This document shows, one piece after another, positions 23,773-31,729 of a stretch of 33,899 bases of DNA. The notes under the pieces were generated by a model. The model did no database searches. It was not told the DNA's origin and was given only the letters and a program-made list of their open reading frames with translations. Position numbers and translations under genes: made by a program. Each line of letters starts with the position of its first letter. Positions within the stretch are counted from its first letter, which is position 1. Origin of the DNA: Chitinophagaceae bacterium (lineage in GTDB: Bacteria; Bacteroidota; Bacteroidia; Chitinophagales; Chitinophagaceae); assembly GCA_021738605.1 (NCBI GenBank), contig JAIPBY010000003.1:1-33899 (forward strand). Reading direction: 5' to 3'.

Positions 23773-25617
23773 TCAATGTGTTTCCGGAGCAAGCGACCAA
23801 TGTTCAGGGGAACGCCAGAGCCCTGACAACAAGAGCTCGCGCATGAAGAAAAACTCCTTAGGAAGCCTATCATACATCCTTGAAAAAAGTTCTTCATGTG
23901 CCAATACTTCTGTTTTCCAGGCCTCCCTGTCTACTTCCATTACGGCATCATATTGCGATGGAGTAAAGGACAGGCTCCCCCAATCGATGTCTTCATATTT
24001 GGGAACCCATCCAATAGGACTTTCTATGGAAACAACCTCTCCGTATACCCGCTCTACTACCCATTTCAGCATGCGCATGTTTTCACCGAATCCAGGCCAG
24101 ATGAAGTTCCCTTCCATGTCCTTGCGGAACCAGTTTACACCAAATATCCGGGGTGGATTGGGAATGTTGCGGCCCAACTGCAACCAATGGTTGAAATAAT
24201 CAGCCATATGGTAACCACAGAATGGCAGCATGGCAAATGGATCCCTTCTCACCTTTCCAATCTCTCCAAACGCTGCGGCAGTGGTTTCTGAACCCATGGT
24301 AGCTCCGAGGTAAACCCCGAAATTCCAATTGAATGCCTGGTAAAGCAAAGGTATTGTCGTACTTCTTCGACCACCAAATATAAAAGCACTGATGGGAACA
24401 CCAGCAGGATTTTCCCATTCAGCATCGATGCTGGGGCATTGATGGGCGGGAGCAGTAAACCTGGCATTCGCATGGGCAACCGGTTTTCCTGAGCCGGGAT
24501 CATGGAGTTCTCCCCTCCAGTTATAAATAACCTTGGGTACTTCTTTGGTCAGGCCTTCCCACCATACATCCCCCTCGGGGGTAATGCCTACATTGGTGAA
24601 AATACTGTTGCTGGACAAGGCCTTGATGGCATTGGGATTGGTCTTGGCATTGGTGCCTGGGGCTACCCCAAAATAGCCATATTCGGGATTGATGGCGTAG
24701 AGTTTTCCATCTTTCCCGGGTTTTATCCAGGCTATATCGTCTCCTACTGTCGTTACTTTCCAGCCCAGAATGTCTTCTGGTGGAATCAGCATGGCAAAAT
24801 TTGTCTTTCCACAGGCACTGGGGAATGCAGCCCCCAAATAGGTTTTTCTTCCCTTGGGGTCTTCAACACCCAGTATCAGCATGTGCTCTGCCAACCATCC
24901 TTCTTCCTTGGCCATCACAGAAGCAATGCGCAATGCAAAACATTTCTTTCCCAAAAGTGCGTTTCCGCCATATCCAGAACCATAGGATGCAATGGCCCTG
25001 TCTTCAGGATAATGCACAATGTATTTTGTAGTGGGGTTGCAAGGCCATGGAACATCTTGCTGCCCGGGCTCAAGCGGTGCGCCCAGTGAATGAAGGCATT
25101 TGATGAATTCACCATCTGTGCCCAACAATTCAAGCACCTTGTCTCCTACCCGCGTCATGATGTGCATGTTCACCACAACATAGGCTGAGTCAGTGATTTC
25201 AACACCAATTTTTGAAAGCGGCGAGCCCAAAGGCCCCATACAAAAAGGGATCACATACATGGTCCGACCCTTCATCGAACCGGAAAAAACCCTTTTCATC
25301 TTCACCTTCATTTCTTTGGGGTCTACCCAGTTGTTGGTAGGTCCTGCATCCTCTTTTCTCCTGCTGCAGATGAAGGTTTTGTCTTCCACCCTGGCTACAT
25401 CACTTGGGTCAGAATTACAAGCAAAACTATTGGGCCAACGTTCCTGGTTCAACTTGGTGAAAGTTTTGCTGTCCACCAATAATTGACACAATTCGTCATA
25501 TTCCGCTTTTGAACCGTTGCACCAGTGGATGTCTGTTGGGGCGCAAACTGCTGCCATTTCCTGGACAAAATGAACAAGCTCGTTATGCTGCAGAAATGCA
25601 GGCTGATTTGTTGACAT
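23773..25617 (-). CDS. pckG: phosphoenolpyruvate carboxykinase (GTP)
   Basis: Converts oxaloacetate and GTP to phosphoenolpyruvate, CO2 and GDP, the entry step of gluconeogenesis. The 614 residues match the GTP-dependent family, not the about 540-residue ATP form. Signatures are the P-loop with the reactive cysteine in FPSACGKTN, the metal-binding [42 protein letters not shown] and [11 protein letters not shown]. The start is put at MSTNQ (25617), because the longer reading uses a TTG at 25641 that overlaps an exact TAnnTTTG promoter box. pulA follows 26 bases after the stop. Confidence 0.97.
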   Translation of the reverse strand: MSTNQPAFLQHNELVHFVQEMAAVCAPTDIHWCNGSKAEYDELCQLLVDSKTFTKLNQERWPNSFACNSDPSDVARVEDKTFICSRRKEDAGPTNNWVDPKEMKVKMKRVFSGSMKGRTMYVIPFCMGPLGSPLSKIGVEITDSAYVVVNMHIMTRVGDKVLELLGTDGEFIKCLHSLGAPLEPGQQDVPWPCNPTTKYIVHYPEDRAIASYGSGYGGNALLGKKCFALRIASVMAKEEGWLAEHMLILGVEDPKGRKTYLGAAFPSACGKTNFAMLIPPEDILGWKVTTVGDDIAWIKPGKDGKLYAINPEYGYFGVAPGTNAKTNPNAIKALSSNSIFTNVGITPEGDVWWEGLTKEVPKVIYNWRGELHDPGSGKPVAHANARFTAPAHQCPSIDAEWENPAGVPISAFIFGGRRSTTIPLLYQAFNWNFGVYLGATMGSETTAAAFGEIGKVRRDPFAMLPFCGYHMADYFNHWLQLGRNIPNPPRIFGVNWFRKDMEGNFIWPGFGENMRMLKWVVERVYGEVVSIESPIGWVPKYEDIDWGSLSFTPSQYDAVMEVDREAWKTEVLAHEELFSRMYDRLPKEFFFMRELLLSGLWRSPEHWSLAPETH

Positions 25618-25638
25618 AGTGTTTTGTTTAGGATTAAA

Positions 25639-25646
25639 CAAAGTTA
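25639..25646 (-). promoter_or_regulatory. Bacteroidetes -7 box for PEPCK-pullulanase unit
   Basis: TAACTTTG on the minus strand is an exact TAnnTTTG match ending 22 bases before the ATG at 25617. The -33 TTTG is not evident at the usual distance; an ATTG lies only 15 bases upstream. Confidence 0.55.
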
Positions 25647-25716
25647 ATGTTTTACCATGCTCAATAGGTGTTGGAAAATCTGCTTTTACAGAAAACGATT
25701 AATCCGCAAAAATCAT

Positions 25717-25724
25717 TAACTTTC
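25717..25724 (+). promoter_or_regulatory. possible -7 box for the four-gene cytochrome/DUF1501 operon
   Basis: TAACTTTC differs from TAnnTTTG at the last base and ends 23 bases before the ATG at 25747, the same spacing as the exact boxes in this window. There is no clear -33 element. It is divergent from the PEPCK promoter, about 70 bases away. Confidence 0.3.
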
Positions 25725-25746
25725 AAGTTGAAACGATGTTTTTACC

Positions 25747-28086
25747 ATGATGATACCCATACAATTGAAAAAAGCCTCCAAAAAAAAGATTTTGGTAGTA
25801 TCTGCTGGACTGATGCTGATCGGTCTAACCCTTTATTTCATCACTTCTGGGAAAGAGGAAGAAGGTGGTGTGCCTGATGTGGTGGATTTCAATTTTCATG
25901 TCAGGCCTATCCTGTCTGACCGTTGCTTCAAGTGCCATGGGCCTGATGCCAACAAAAGACAAGCCAATCTTCGGTTGGACACTGAAGAAGGGGCCTACGC
26001 TGCATTGAAAGAAGATCCTTCTAAACATATTATTGTTCCTGGAGATCCCATGCAATCTGCCTTGTATGCCAGGCTGATTACTGCTGACACTGCTGAAGTT
26101 ATGCCTCCCCCATCCTCCAATCTCAGCTTGACCAAAAATGAAATTGAGATCATTAAAAAATGGATTGCCCAGGGTGCCAAATACAAAAAACACTGGTCTT
26201 TCATAGCACCTGTCAGGCCCAAAGTGCCTGAGGCGGACGAAGACCTCAACCCAAGAAACCCCATCGACCATTTTATTTTCACGACCCTGGACAAAGTGGG
26301 CTTGGAGCCCAATGCTGAAGCATCAAAAGAAGCTTTGCTGAAAAGGGTTTCCATGGACATTACCGGGCTTCCTCCTACCATTGAACAACAAGAGCGGTTT
26401 CTTGCCGACAAGTCTCCCAATGCATATGAAAAAATTGTAGATGAATTGCTGGCCAGCAAACACTATGGCGAGAAAATGGCCATCCAATGGATGGACCTTG
26501 CGCGTTATGCCGATAGCCATGGCTACCAGGATGATGGCTTACGTACCATGTGGCCTTGGCGTGATTGGGTTATCCATGCCTTTAACAGCAATTACCCCTA
26601 TTCCAAATTTCTCACCTGGCAATTGGCGGGCGACCTGCTCCCCAATCCGTCTAAAGAACAATTGCTGGCAACTGGCTTTAACAGGAACCATAAGATTACC
26701 CAGGAAGGTGGTGTGATTGATGAAGAGTACAGGATTGAATATGTAACCGACAGGACCAATACCGTTGGCAAGGCATTCATGGCCATCACGTTGGAATGTG
26801 CCAAATGCCATGACCACAAATACGATCCTGTATCACAAAAAGACTACTACAGCATGTTTGCGTTTTTTGACAAGGTTCCGGAAAAAGGGCTTGTCGGTAC
26901 CATAGATGCCTCTTTTGCAGATCCTCCCAGCATGAAAATCAGTACTGCAGACGTTTCCTCCATATTGGCTTTTATCAACAAAAAAGACACGATGGATGTA
27001 TCCGTGATGGTCATGAAAGACAGTGTTGGCATACGGGAAACACAGCTGCTCAGAAGAGGTGTGTACGATCAAAAAGCAGATACTGTTCAGATGGCTACTC
27101 CGGCTTCCATCCTAACGTATAACCCCAAAAAATATGAGCAAAACAGGCTAGGCCTGGCAAAATGGATGATCGATCCTCAAAACCCATTGACAGCAAGGGT
27201 TTATGTGAACAGGATCTGGCATGAGCTCTTTGGACGTGGGCTGGTGAAGACTTCAGGGGATTTTGGGATGCAGGGAGAACTGCCCTCACATCCTGAATTG
27301 CTTGACTGGCTGGCAGTTGAGTTCAGGGAATCCGGATGGGACATCAAAAAACTCATCCGATTGATTGTCACCTCCTCTACCTACAGACAATCGGCCCAAA
27401 GGACATCAGACAAATTCCAAAAAGATCCTGACAACAAATACTATAGTTTCTTTCCAAGGCTCAGGCTAAGTGCTGAACTGCAACGCGATTTACTGCTTAC
27501 TGCATCAGGCATTTTGAATCCAGAAATTGGCGGACCCAGTGTGAAACCCTACCAACCCAAAGGCGTATGGGAAGCCACTACCTCCGGCAGGGGCGAACTG
27601 GCCAAATATATCCAGGACAAGGGCGACAAACTGTACAGAAGAGGTTTATACAATTTCATCAAAAGAACGGCTCCTCCACCAGCTTTGCTGATCATGGATG
27701 CAAGCACAAGGGATCAGTGTGAAGTGACAAGATCAAGAACCAATACACCCCTCCAAGCATTGGTATTGATGAATGATCCACAATTGCTGGAAGCCGCGAG
27801 GGTATTGGCCCAGCGCACTTCAAACCTGAACCTTTCCGAAGACCAAAAACTGGATAGGTTATTCAGGCTGGTGCTTTGCAGAAAAGCCAACGAGAAAGAA
27901 ATGAAAATGCTCAAAGGATATTACCTCCAGGAAAAAAACAAATTCATTCAGCAGAAAGACAAGGCTGAAGGATTCTTGAAAGCAGGAGAATTTGAGCAAA
28001 TTAAAACGAAGAATATCGCTGAAACAGCTGCATTGATGCAGGTGAACCAGATGATTTTCAATTTGGATGAAACCACTGTAAAATAA
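25747..28086 (+). CDS. planctomycete-type cytochrome c, DUF1549 and DUF1553 protein
   Basis: A 779-residue membrane-anchored extracytoplasmic protein. One membrane segment lies at about residues 14-33. A PSCyt1-type cytochrome c domain follows, with haem motif CFKCH (residues 60-64), RQANLRLDTEEGAY, GDPMQSALYAR and the likely axial methionine in VMPPP (Met119). DUF1549 (about 170-390) has RVSMDITGLPPT and a second CxxCH, CAKCHDHKYDP (351-355). DUF1553 (about 459-720) shows NRIWHELFGRGLVKTSGDFG, SHPELLDWLA, SSTYRQSA and RDQCEVTRSRTNTPLQAL. The function is unknown; the family is abundant in Planctomycetes and usually paired with a DUF1501 gene, as here, 4 bases downstream. At 779 residues it is shorter than many planctomycete members, with no sign of a LamG insert. 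Confidence 0.9.
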   Translation: MMIPIQLKKASKKKILVVSAGLMLIGLTLYFITSGKEEEGGVPDVVDFNFHVRPILSDRCFKCHGPDANKRQANLRLDTEEGAYAALKEDPSKHIIVPGDPMQSALYARLITADTAEVMPPPSSNLSLTKNEIEIIKKWIAQGAKYKKHWSFIAPVRPKVPEADEDLNPRNPIDHFIFTTLDKVGLEPNAEASKEALLKRVSMDITGLPPTIEQQERFLADKSPNAYEKIVDELLASKHYGEKMAIQWMDLARYADSHGYQDDGLRTMWPWRDWVIHAFNSNYPYSKFLTWQLAGDLLPNPSKEQLLATGFNRNHKITQEGGVIDEEYRIEYVTDRTNTVGKAFMAITLECAKCHDHKYDPVSQKDYYSMFAFFDKVPEKGLVGTIDASFADPPSMKISTADVSSILAFINKKDTMDVSVMVMKDSVGIRETQLLRRGVYDQKADTVQMATPASILTYNPKKYEQNRLGLAKWMIDPQNPLTARVYVNRIWHELFGRGLVKTSGDFGMQGELPSHPELLDWLAVEFRESGWDIKKLIRLIVTSSTYRQSAQRTSDKFQKDPDNKYYSFFPRLRLSAELQRDLLLTASGILNPEIGGPSVKPYQPKGVWEATTSGRGELAKYIQDKGDKLYRRGLYNFIKRTAPPPALLIMDASTRDQCEVTRSRTNTPLQALVLMNDPQLLEAARVLAQRTSNLNLSEDQKLDRLFRLVLCRKANEKEMKMLKGYYLQEKNKFIQQKDKAEGFLKAGEFEQIKTKNIAETAALMQVNQMIFNLDETTVK

Positions 28087-28090
28087 GATC

Positions 28091-29542
28091 ATGGAAAATC
28101 AGGAGAAACAATTCAGGCTGAACGTTACCAGAAGACATTTTCTAACCAAAGCCGGATTGGGATTTGGAAGCGCCGCACTGGGCTCAATGTTGTTCAAGGA
28201 CCAATTGTTTGGAGCTGATGCACAATCCTCAATACCTTTGGGATTGGCACAGTATGCACCTAAAGCCAAACGGATCATTTATCTTTTTCAGAATGGTGCC
28301 CCTTCCCAGTTGGAAACATTCGACTACAAACCCTTGCTCAACAAGATGCATGGTGAAGAATTGCCAGCCTCCATTCGCATGGGCCAGAGGCTTACCGGCA
28401 TGACTGCCAACCAGGAAAAATTTCCACTTGTTGGCTCTTCATTTGGATTCTCACAACATGGCAAGTCTGGCGCATGGATATCAGAACTTTTTCCCAACAT
28501 TGCTTCCATTGCTGATGATATCTGTATTGTCAAAACAATGAATACAGAAGCCATCAACCATGACCCCGCCCTGACATTTTTCCAAACAGGGGCACAACAG
28601 GGCAACAGGCCCAGCATGGGTGCATGGATGAGCTATGGACTGGGAAGTGAAAATTCTAACCTCCCTTCCTATACAGTTCTTCTCTCTCGTGGCCGTGGAA
28701 ATGGACAGGGTGTTTATTCAAAATTATGGACCAACGGCTTTCTGGACAGCGTTCACCAGGGCGTTGTGTTCAGCAGCGGTGACGATCCAGTACTTTACCT
28801 CAACAATCCTGAAGGGCATGACAAGCAAAGCCGGAGAGACATGCTCGACCAGCTGGCAAAATTCAATGCAGAAGCATTCGACAATTTTGGGGACCCTGAA
28901 ATCAATACCCGCATCAAACAATACGAAATGTCTTACCGCATGCAGAGTGCGGTGCCTGAACTGACAGACCTGAGCAAGGAGTCTGATAATACCATCAAAA
29001 TGTATGGCCCGGATTGCCTTGTGCCTGGCACTTACGCAGCCAACTGTTTGCTGGCCAGAAAGCTCTCTGAATCTGGCGTTCGTTTTGTGCAACTTTACCA
29101 CCAGGGATGGGATACGCATGGCAACCTGGTCAATGACATGAGGATGCAGGCAGAAGACGTAGACAGGGCTTCTGCTGGCCTGATCAAGGACTTGAAGCAA
29201 AGGGGACTGCTGGATGAAACACTGGTGATTTGGGGTGGTGAATTTGGACGGACCAATTATTGCCAGGGCAAGATTGATGGGGCCAACTACGGTCGCGACC
29301 ATCATCCCAAATGCTTCAGCATCTGGATGGCCGGCGGTGGAATCAAACCGGGCACGGTATATGGTGAAACAGATGAATTCGGCTACAATACCATCAAGGA
29401 TCCAGTAAGCGTGCATGATTTTCATGCCACCGTACTCCACCTGATGGGCATCAACCATGAGCAGCTCACCTATCGCCATCTGGGAAGACGTTACAGGCTC
29501 ACAGACGTTGCCGGACAAGTAGTGAACGGAATTATTGCCTAA
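28091..29542 (+). CDS. DUF1501 protein, Tat-exported
   Basis: A 483-residue protein with a twin-arginine signal (TRRHFL, Arg14-Arg15, then a glycine/alanine-rich hydrophobic stretch to about 35), so it is exported folded, perhaps with a bound metal. DUF1501 is a member of the alkaline phosphatase/sulfatase-like superfamily. Visible blocks are IIYLFQNGAPSQLETFDYKP, AINHDPALTFFQTG, GTYAANCLLARKLSESGVRFVQLYHQGWDTHG, LVIWGGEFGRTN and GRDHHPKCFSIWMAGGGIKPG, with histidines and aspartates suited to metal binding. No substrate is known. It starts 4 bases after the DUF1549/DUF1553 gene, the usual pairing for these families, and 24 bases before the first of two paralogous membrane genes. Confidence 0.92.
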   Translation: MENQEKQFRLNVTRRHFLTKAGLGFGSAALGSMLFKDQLFGADAQSSIPLGLAQYAPKAKRIIYLFQNGAPSQLETFDYKPLLNKMHGEELPASIRMGQRLTGMTANQEKFPLVGSSFGFSQHGKSGAWISELFPNIASIADDICIVKTMNTEAINHDPALTFFQTGAQQGNRPSMGAWMSYGLGSENSNLPSYTVLLSRGRGNGQGVYSKLWTNGFLDSVHQGVVFSSGDDPVLYLNNPEGHDKQSRRDMLDQLAKFNAEAFDNFGDPEINTRIKQYEMSYRMQSAVPELTDLSKESDNTIKMYGPDCLVPGTYAANCLLARKLSESGVRFVQLYHQGWDTHGNLVNDMRMQAEDVDRASAGLIKDLKQRGLLDETLVIWGGEFGRTNYCQGKIDGANYGRDHHPKCFSIWMAGGGIKPGTVYGETDEFGYNTIKDPVSVHDFHATVLHLMGINHEQLTYRHLGRRYRLTDVAGQVVNGIIA

Positions 29543-29566
29543 TATTTTTCCAAAGAAAAAATATGT

Positions 29567-31729
29567 ATGTCTAGACATCTTCTCGTGCTCTCCAACCTGC
29601 TGATCGTATTACAGGTTTTTCTTCTTTTGTTCTGTTTTTTAGACCTGAGCGTACTTCCACAGATTATATTGTTTGTAGGAAGATTTCATCCTGTTGTACT
29701 GCATTTGCCCATTACGTTAATCATTTTGTTGGTCCCCTTCTCTGTTTACCTCCAAAAAAGGACAGATACCGATGGTCTTACTGGCATATTTGATTTGATG
29801 CTTCACTACATCGCATTGATTTCAACGCTTACTGCACTTGCAGGATTTTTGCTGGCAGCAGATGGCGGATACGATCAGGAGTCACTCCGTGTTCATAAAT
29901 GGCTTGGTGTTGCCGTCGCTTTTTCAACACATGCCCTTGTGTACATCAAAAAAACATTTGCACAAAACGCCATGGTATGGAACATTGCCATGTCTGCCAC
30001 CCTAATTATCATGGTCGCGGGAAGTCATTATGGCGGAAACCTGACACATGGCGAAGGATTCTTTGCATTCAATAAAGAAAATAAACCAACCATCACCATC
30101 CCTGTGTTTACAGAAAAAACAACGGTTTACCAGGGTGCTGTTCAACCCGTTTTGGAAGCCAAATGCATCACCTGCCACAACGATAAAAAAATGAAGGGTG
30201 GACTCAACCTCAGTGCTTTTCAGGCGGCGGCCAAGGGTGGGAAAAATGGAGCAGCATGGGTTTCAGGAGATCCTGATAAAAGCTTGATGATTGAAAGGAT
30301 GCTACTTGACATGGACGATCAAAAGCACATGCCACCCAAAGGAAAAGCCCAGCTCAGTAGTGTAGAAATTCTTTTGTTCAAGGAATGGATCAGGGCAGGC
30401 GCCAATCCAACCAAGACCTATCACTCCCTCGCAGCTACCGACACCCTCAAAACAATTGTCAGCAGCATCATCAATGTTGCACCGGTAGAAAAAGCAACCA
30501 AAACATATTCTTTTTCGGCCGCCTCCACCTCTACTATCGAGCAGCTCAATTCTCCCTTCAGGAGAATTCTTCCACTGGCCTCCAACTCACCTGCCCTGAG
30601 TGTCAAATTTTATCTCAAAGAAAAATATGACCTGAACATGTTGAAGGAATGCAAATCCATCGCGGAGCAGGTTGTTGAAGTCAATCTCTCCAACATGCCT
30701 GCCGATGACAAGGCCATAGAAGTGCTTTCTTCCTTTGAAAACATTGAGCGCATCAACCTCAATGGAACTGCCATTTCTGGCAAGAACCTGGGTGTATTAA
30801 AATCCAACAAACACCTTGAACAAGTTTCACTGGCCAGCACAGCAGTTGGTTTTGCCATGCTGGATGCGTTAGGAGCCATCCCTTCGCTAAAAAATGTTTT
30901 CCTCTGGAATACTGCACTCACTGCTCCTGAGTTGGATGCCATCAAGAAAAAGTTTCCAAAAATCAATTGGGATCTTGGCTATATTCCAGACAAGAATGAA
31001 TTGCTCAAACTGACAGTCCCGAGATTGCTCGATGCAGACAAAAGGATTTATTCACCTGGTGAACTCATTGCCTTCAAGCCCCAGATGTCTGGCGTTCAGA
31101 TCCGTTATACCATTGACGGCTCCAAACCAGATTCATTGGCCAGCATATTGTACACCAAGCCATTCCCTGTCATTGGTATGATGAAACTCAGGGCTATTTC
31201 GGTCAGCCCTGGATGGAAAACAAGTGATACAACTGACAATACTTTTTTCCTCAAAGGTTTTAAGCCTGACTCCATCAGGATGATCAATCAGGCAGACAAA
31301 CAATACAAAGGACAGGGCGCAATTACCCTTACAGACCTTGTGAAGGGCGGTCCAGGCAACCTCAATGTCAATTGGTTGGGATATCGCGACAACTCTTTCA
31401 AAATTGGTGCCTATTTTTCAAAGGGCGAAGACATCCAGCAAATCCTGCTCAGCACGGTAGAACACATTGATGGATATATCATGCCCGCAAAAAAAATCAT
31501 CATCAAAGGCGGCGACTCACCAACATCGATGAAGCTGCTCAAGACGATTGTTCCGGAACAGCCCAAGGAGAAAAGAAGAAGACACCTCATCCCATTTGTG
31601 ATTCCATTGGAGAAAAAACAATACAAATACTTTGAAATTGAAGCATTCCCAGTCAATGTATTGCCCAAATGGCATCCCGGAAAAGGCGATAAGGGATGGG
31701 TCTTTGTTGACGAGTTGTTTTTTTATTGA
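29567..31729 (+). CDS. membrane-anchored cytochrome c/LRR/CHB_HEX_C-like protein
   Basis: A 720-residue multidomain protein. Residues 1-155 hold four or five membrane helices with conserved histidines (RFHPVVLHLP at 39-48, LHYIAL, His110 in VHKWLGV, His122, His154, His161). Residues about 187-282 are a planctomycete-type cytochrome c domain with CITCH (200-204) and HMPPKGK (Met255). Residues about 360-470 look like leucine-rich repeats (VVEVNLSNMP, IERINLNGTAISG, LEQVSLASTAVG). About 485-560 is an Fn3-associated/CHB_HEX_C-like domain (VQIRYTIDGSKPDS). The rest (VNWLGYRDNSFKIGAYF to FVDELFFY) resembles the C-terminal discoidin-like part of GH20 hexosaminidases. The overall role is unknown; electron transfer coupled to carbohydrate binding is an inference. 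The stop TGA shares one base with the ATG of the downstream paralogue. Confidence 0.82.
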   Translation: MSRHLLVLSNLLIVLQVFLLLFCFLDLSVLPQIILFVGRFHPVVLHLPITLIILLVPFSVYLQKRTDTDGLTGIFDLMLHYIALISTLTALAGFLLAADGGYDQESLRVHKWLGVAVAFSTHALVYIKKTFAQNAMVWNIAMSATLIIMVAGSHYGGNLTHGEGFFAFNKENKPTITIPVFTEKTTVYQGAVQPVLEAKCITCHNDKKMKGGLNLSAFQAAAKGGKNGAAWVSGDPDKSLMIERMLLDMDDQKHMPPKGKAQLSSVEILLFKEWIRAGANPTKTYHSLAATDTLKTIVSSIINVAPVEKATKTYSFSAASTSTIEQLNSPFRRILPLASNSPALSVKFYLKEKYDLNMLKECKSIAEQVVEVNLSNMPADDKAIEVLSSFENIERINLNGTAISGKNLGVLKSNKHLEQVSLASTAVGFAMLDALGAIPSLKNVFLWNTALTAPELDAIKKKFPKINWDLGYIPDKNELLKLTVPRLLDADKRIYSPGELIAFKPQMSGVQIRYTIDGSKPDSLASILYTKPFPVIGMMKLRAISVSPGWKTSDTTDNTFFLKGFKPDSIRMINQADKQYKGQGAITLTDLVKGGPGNLNVNWLGYRDNSFKIGAYFSKGEDIQQILLSTVEHIDGYIMPAKKIIIKGGDSPTSMKLLKTIVPEQPKEKRRRHLIPFVIPLEKKQYKYFEIEAFPVNVLPKWHPGKGDKGWVFVDELFFY

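Noticed and set aside
25641-25641. Upstream TTG start for PEPCK
   Set aside because: It would overlap an exact -7 promoter box, and the extra eight residues are not family-like; the ATG at 25617 is preferred.
28724-29578. 284-codon open frame antisense to the DUF1501 gene
   Set aside because: The sense strand has a complete Tat signal and DUF1501 blocks; the antisense frame has no start context or domain.
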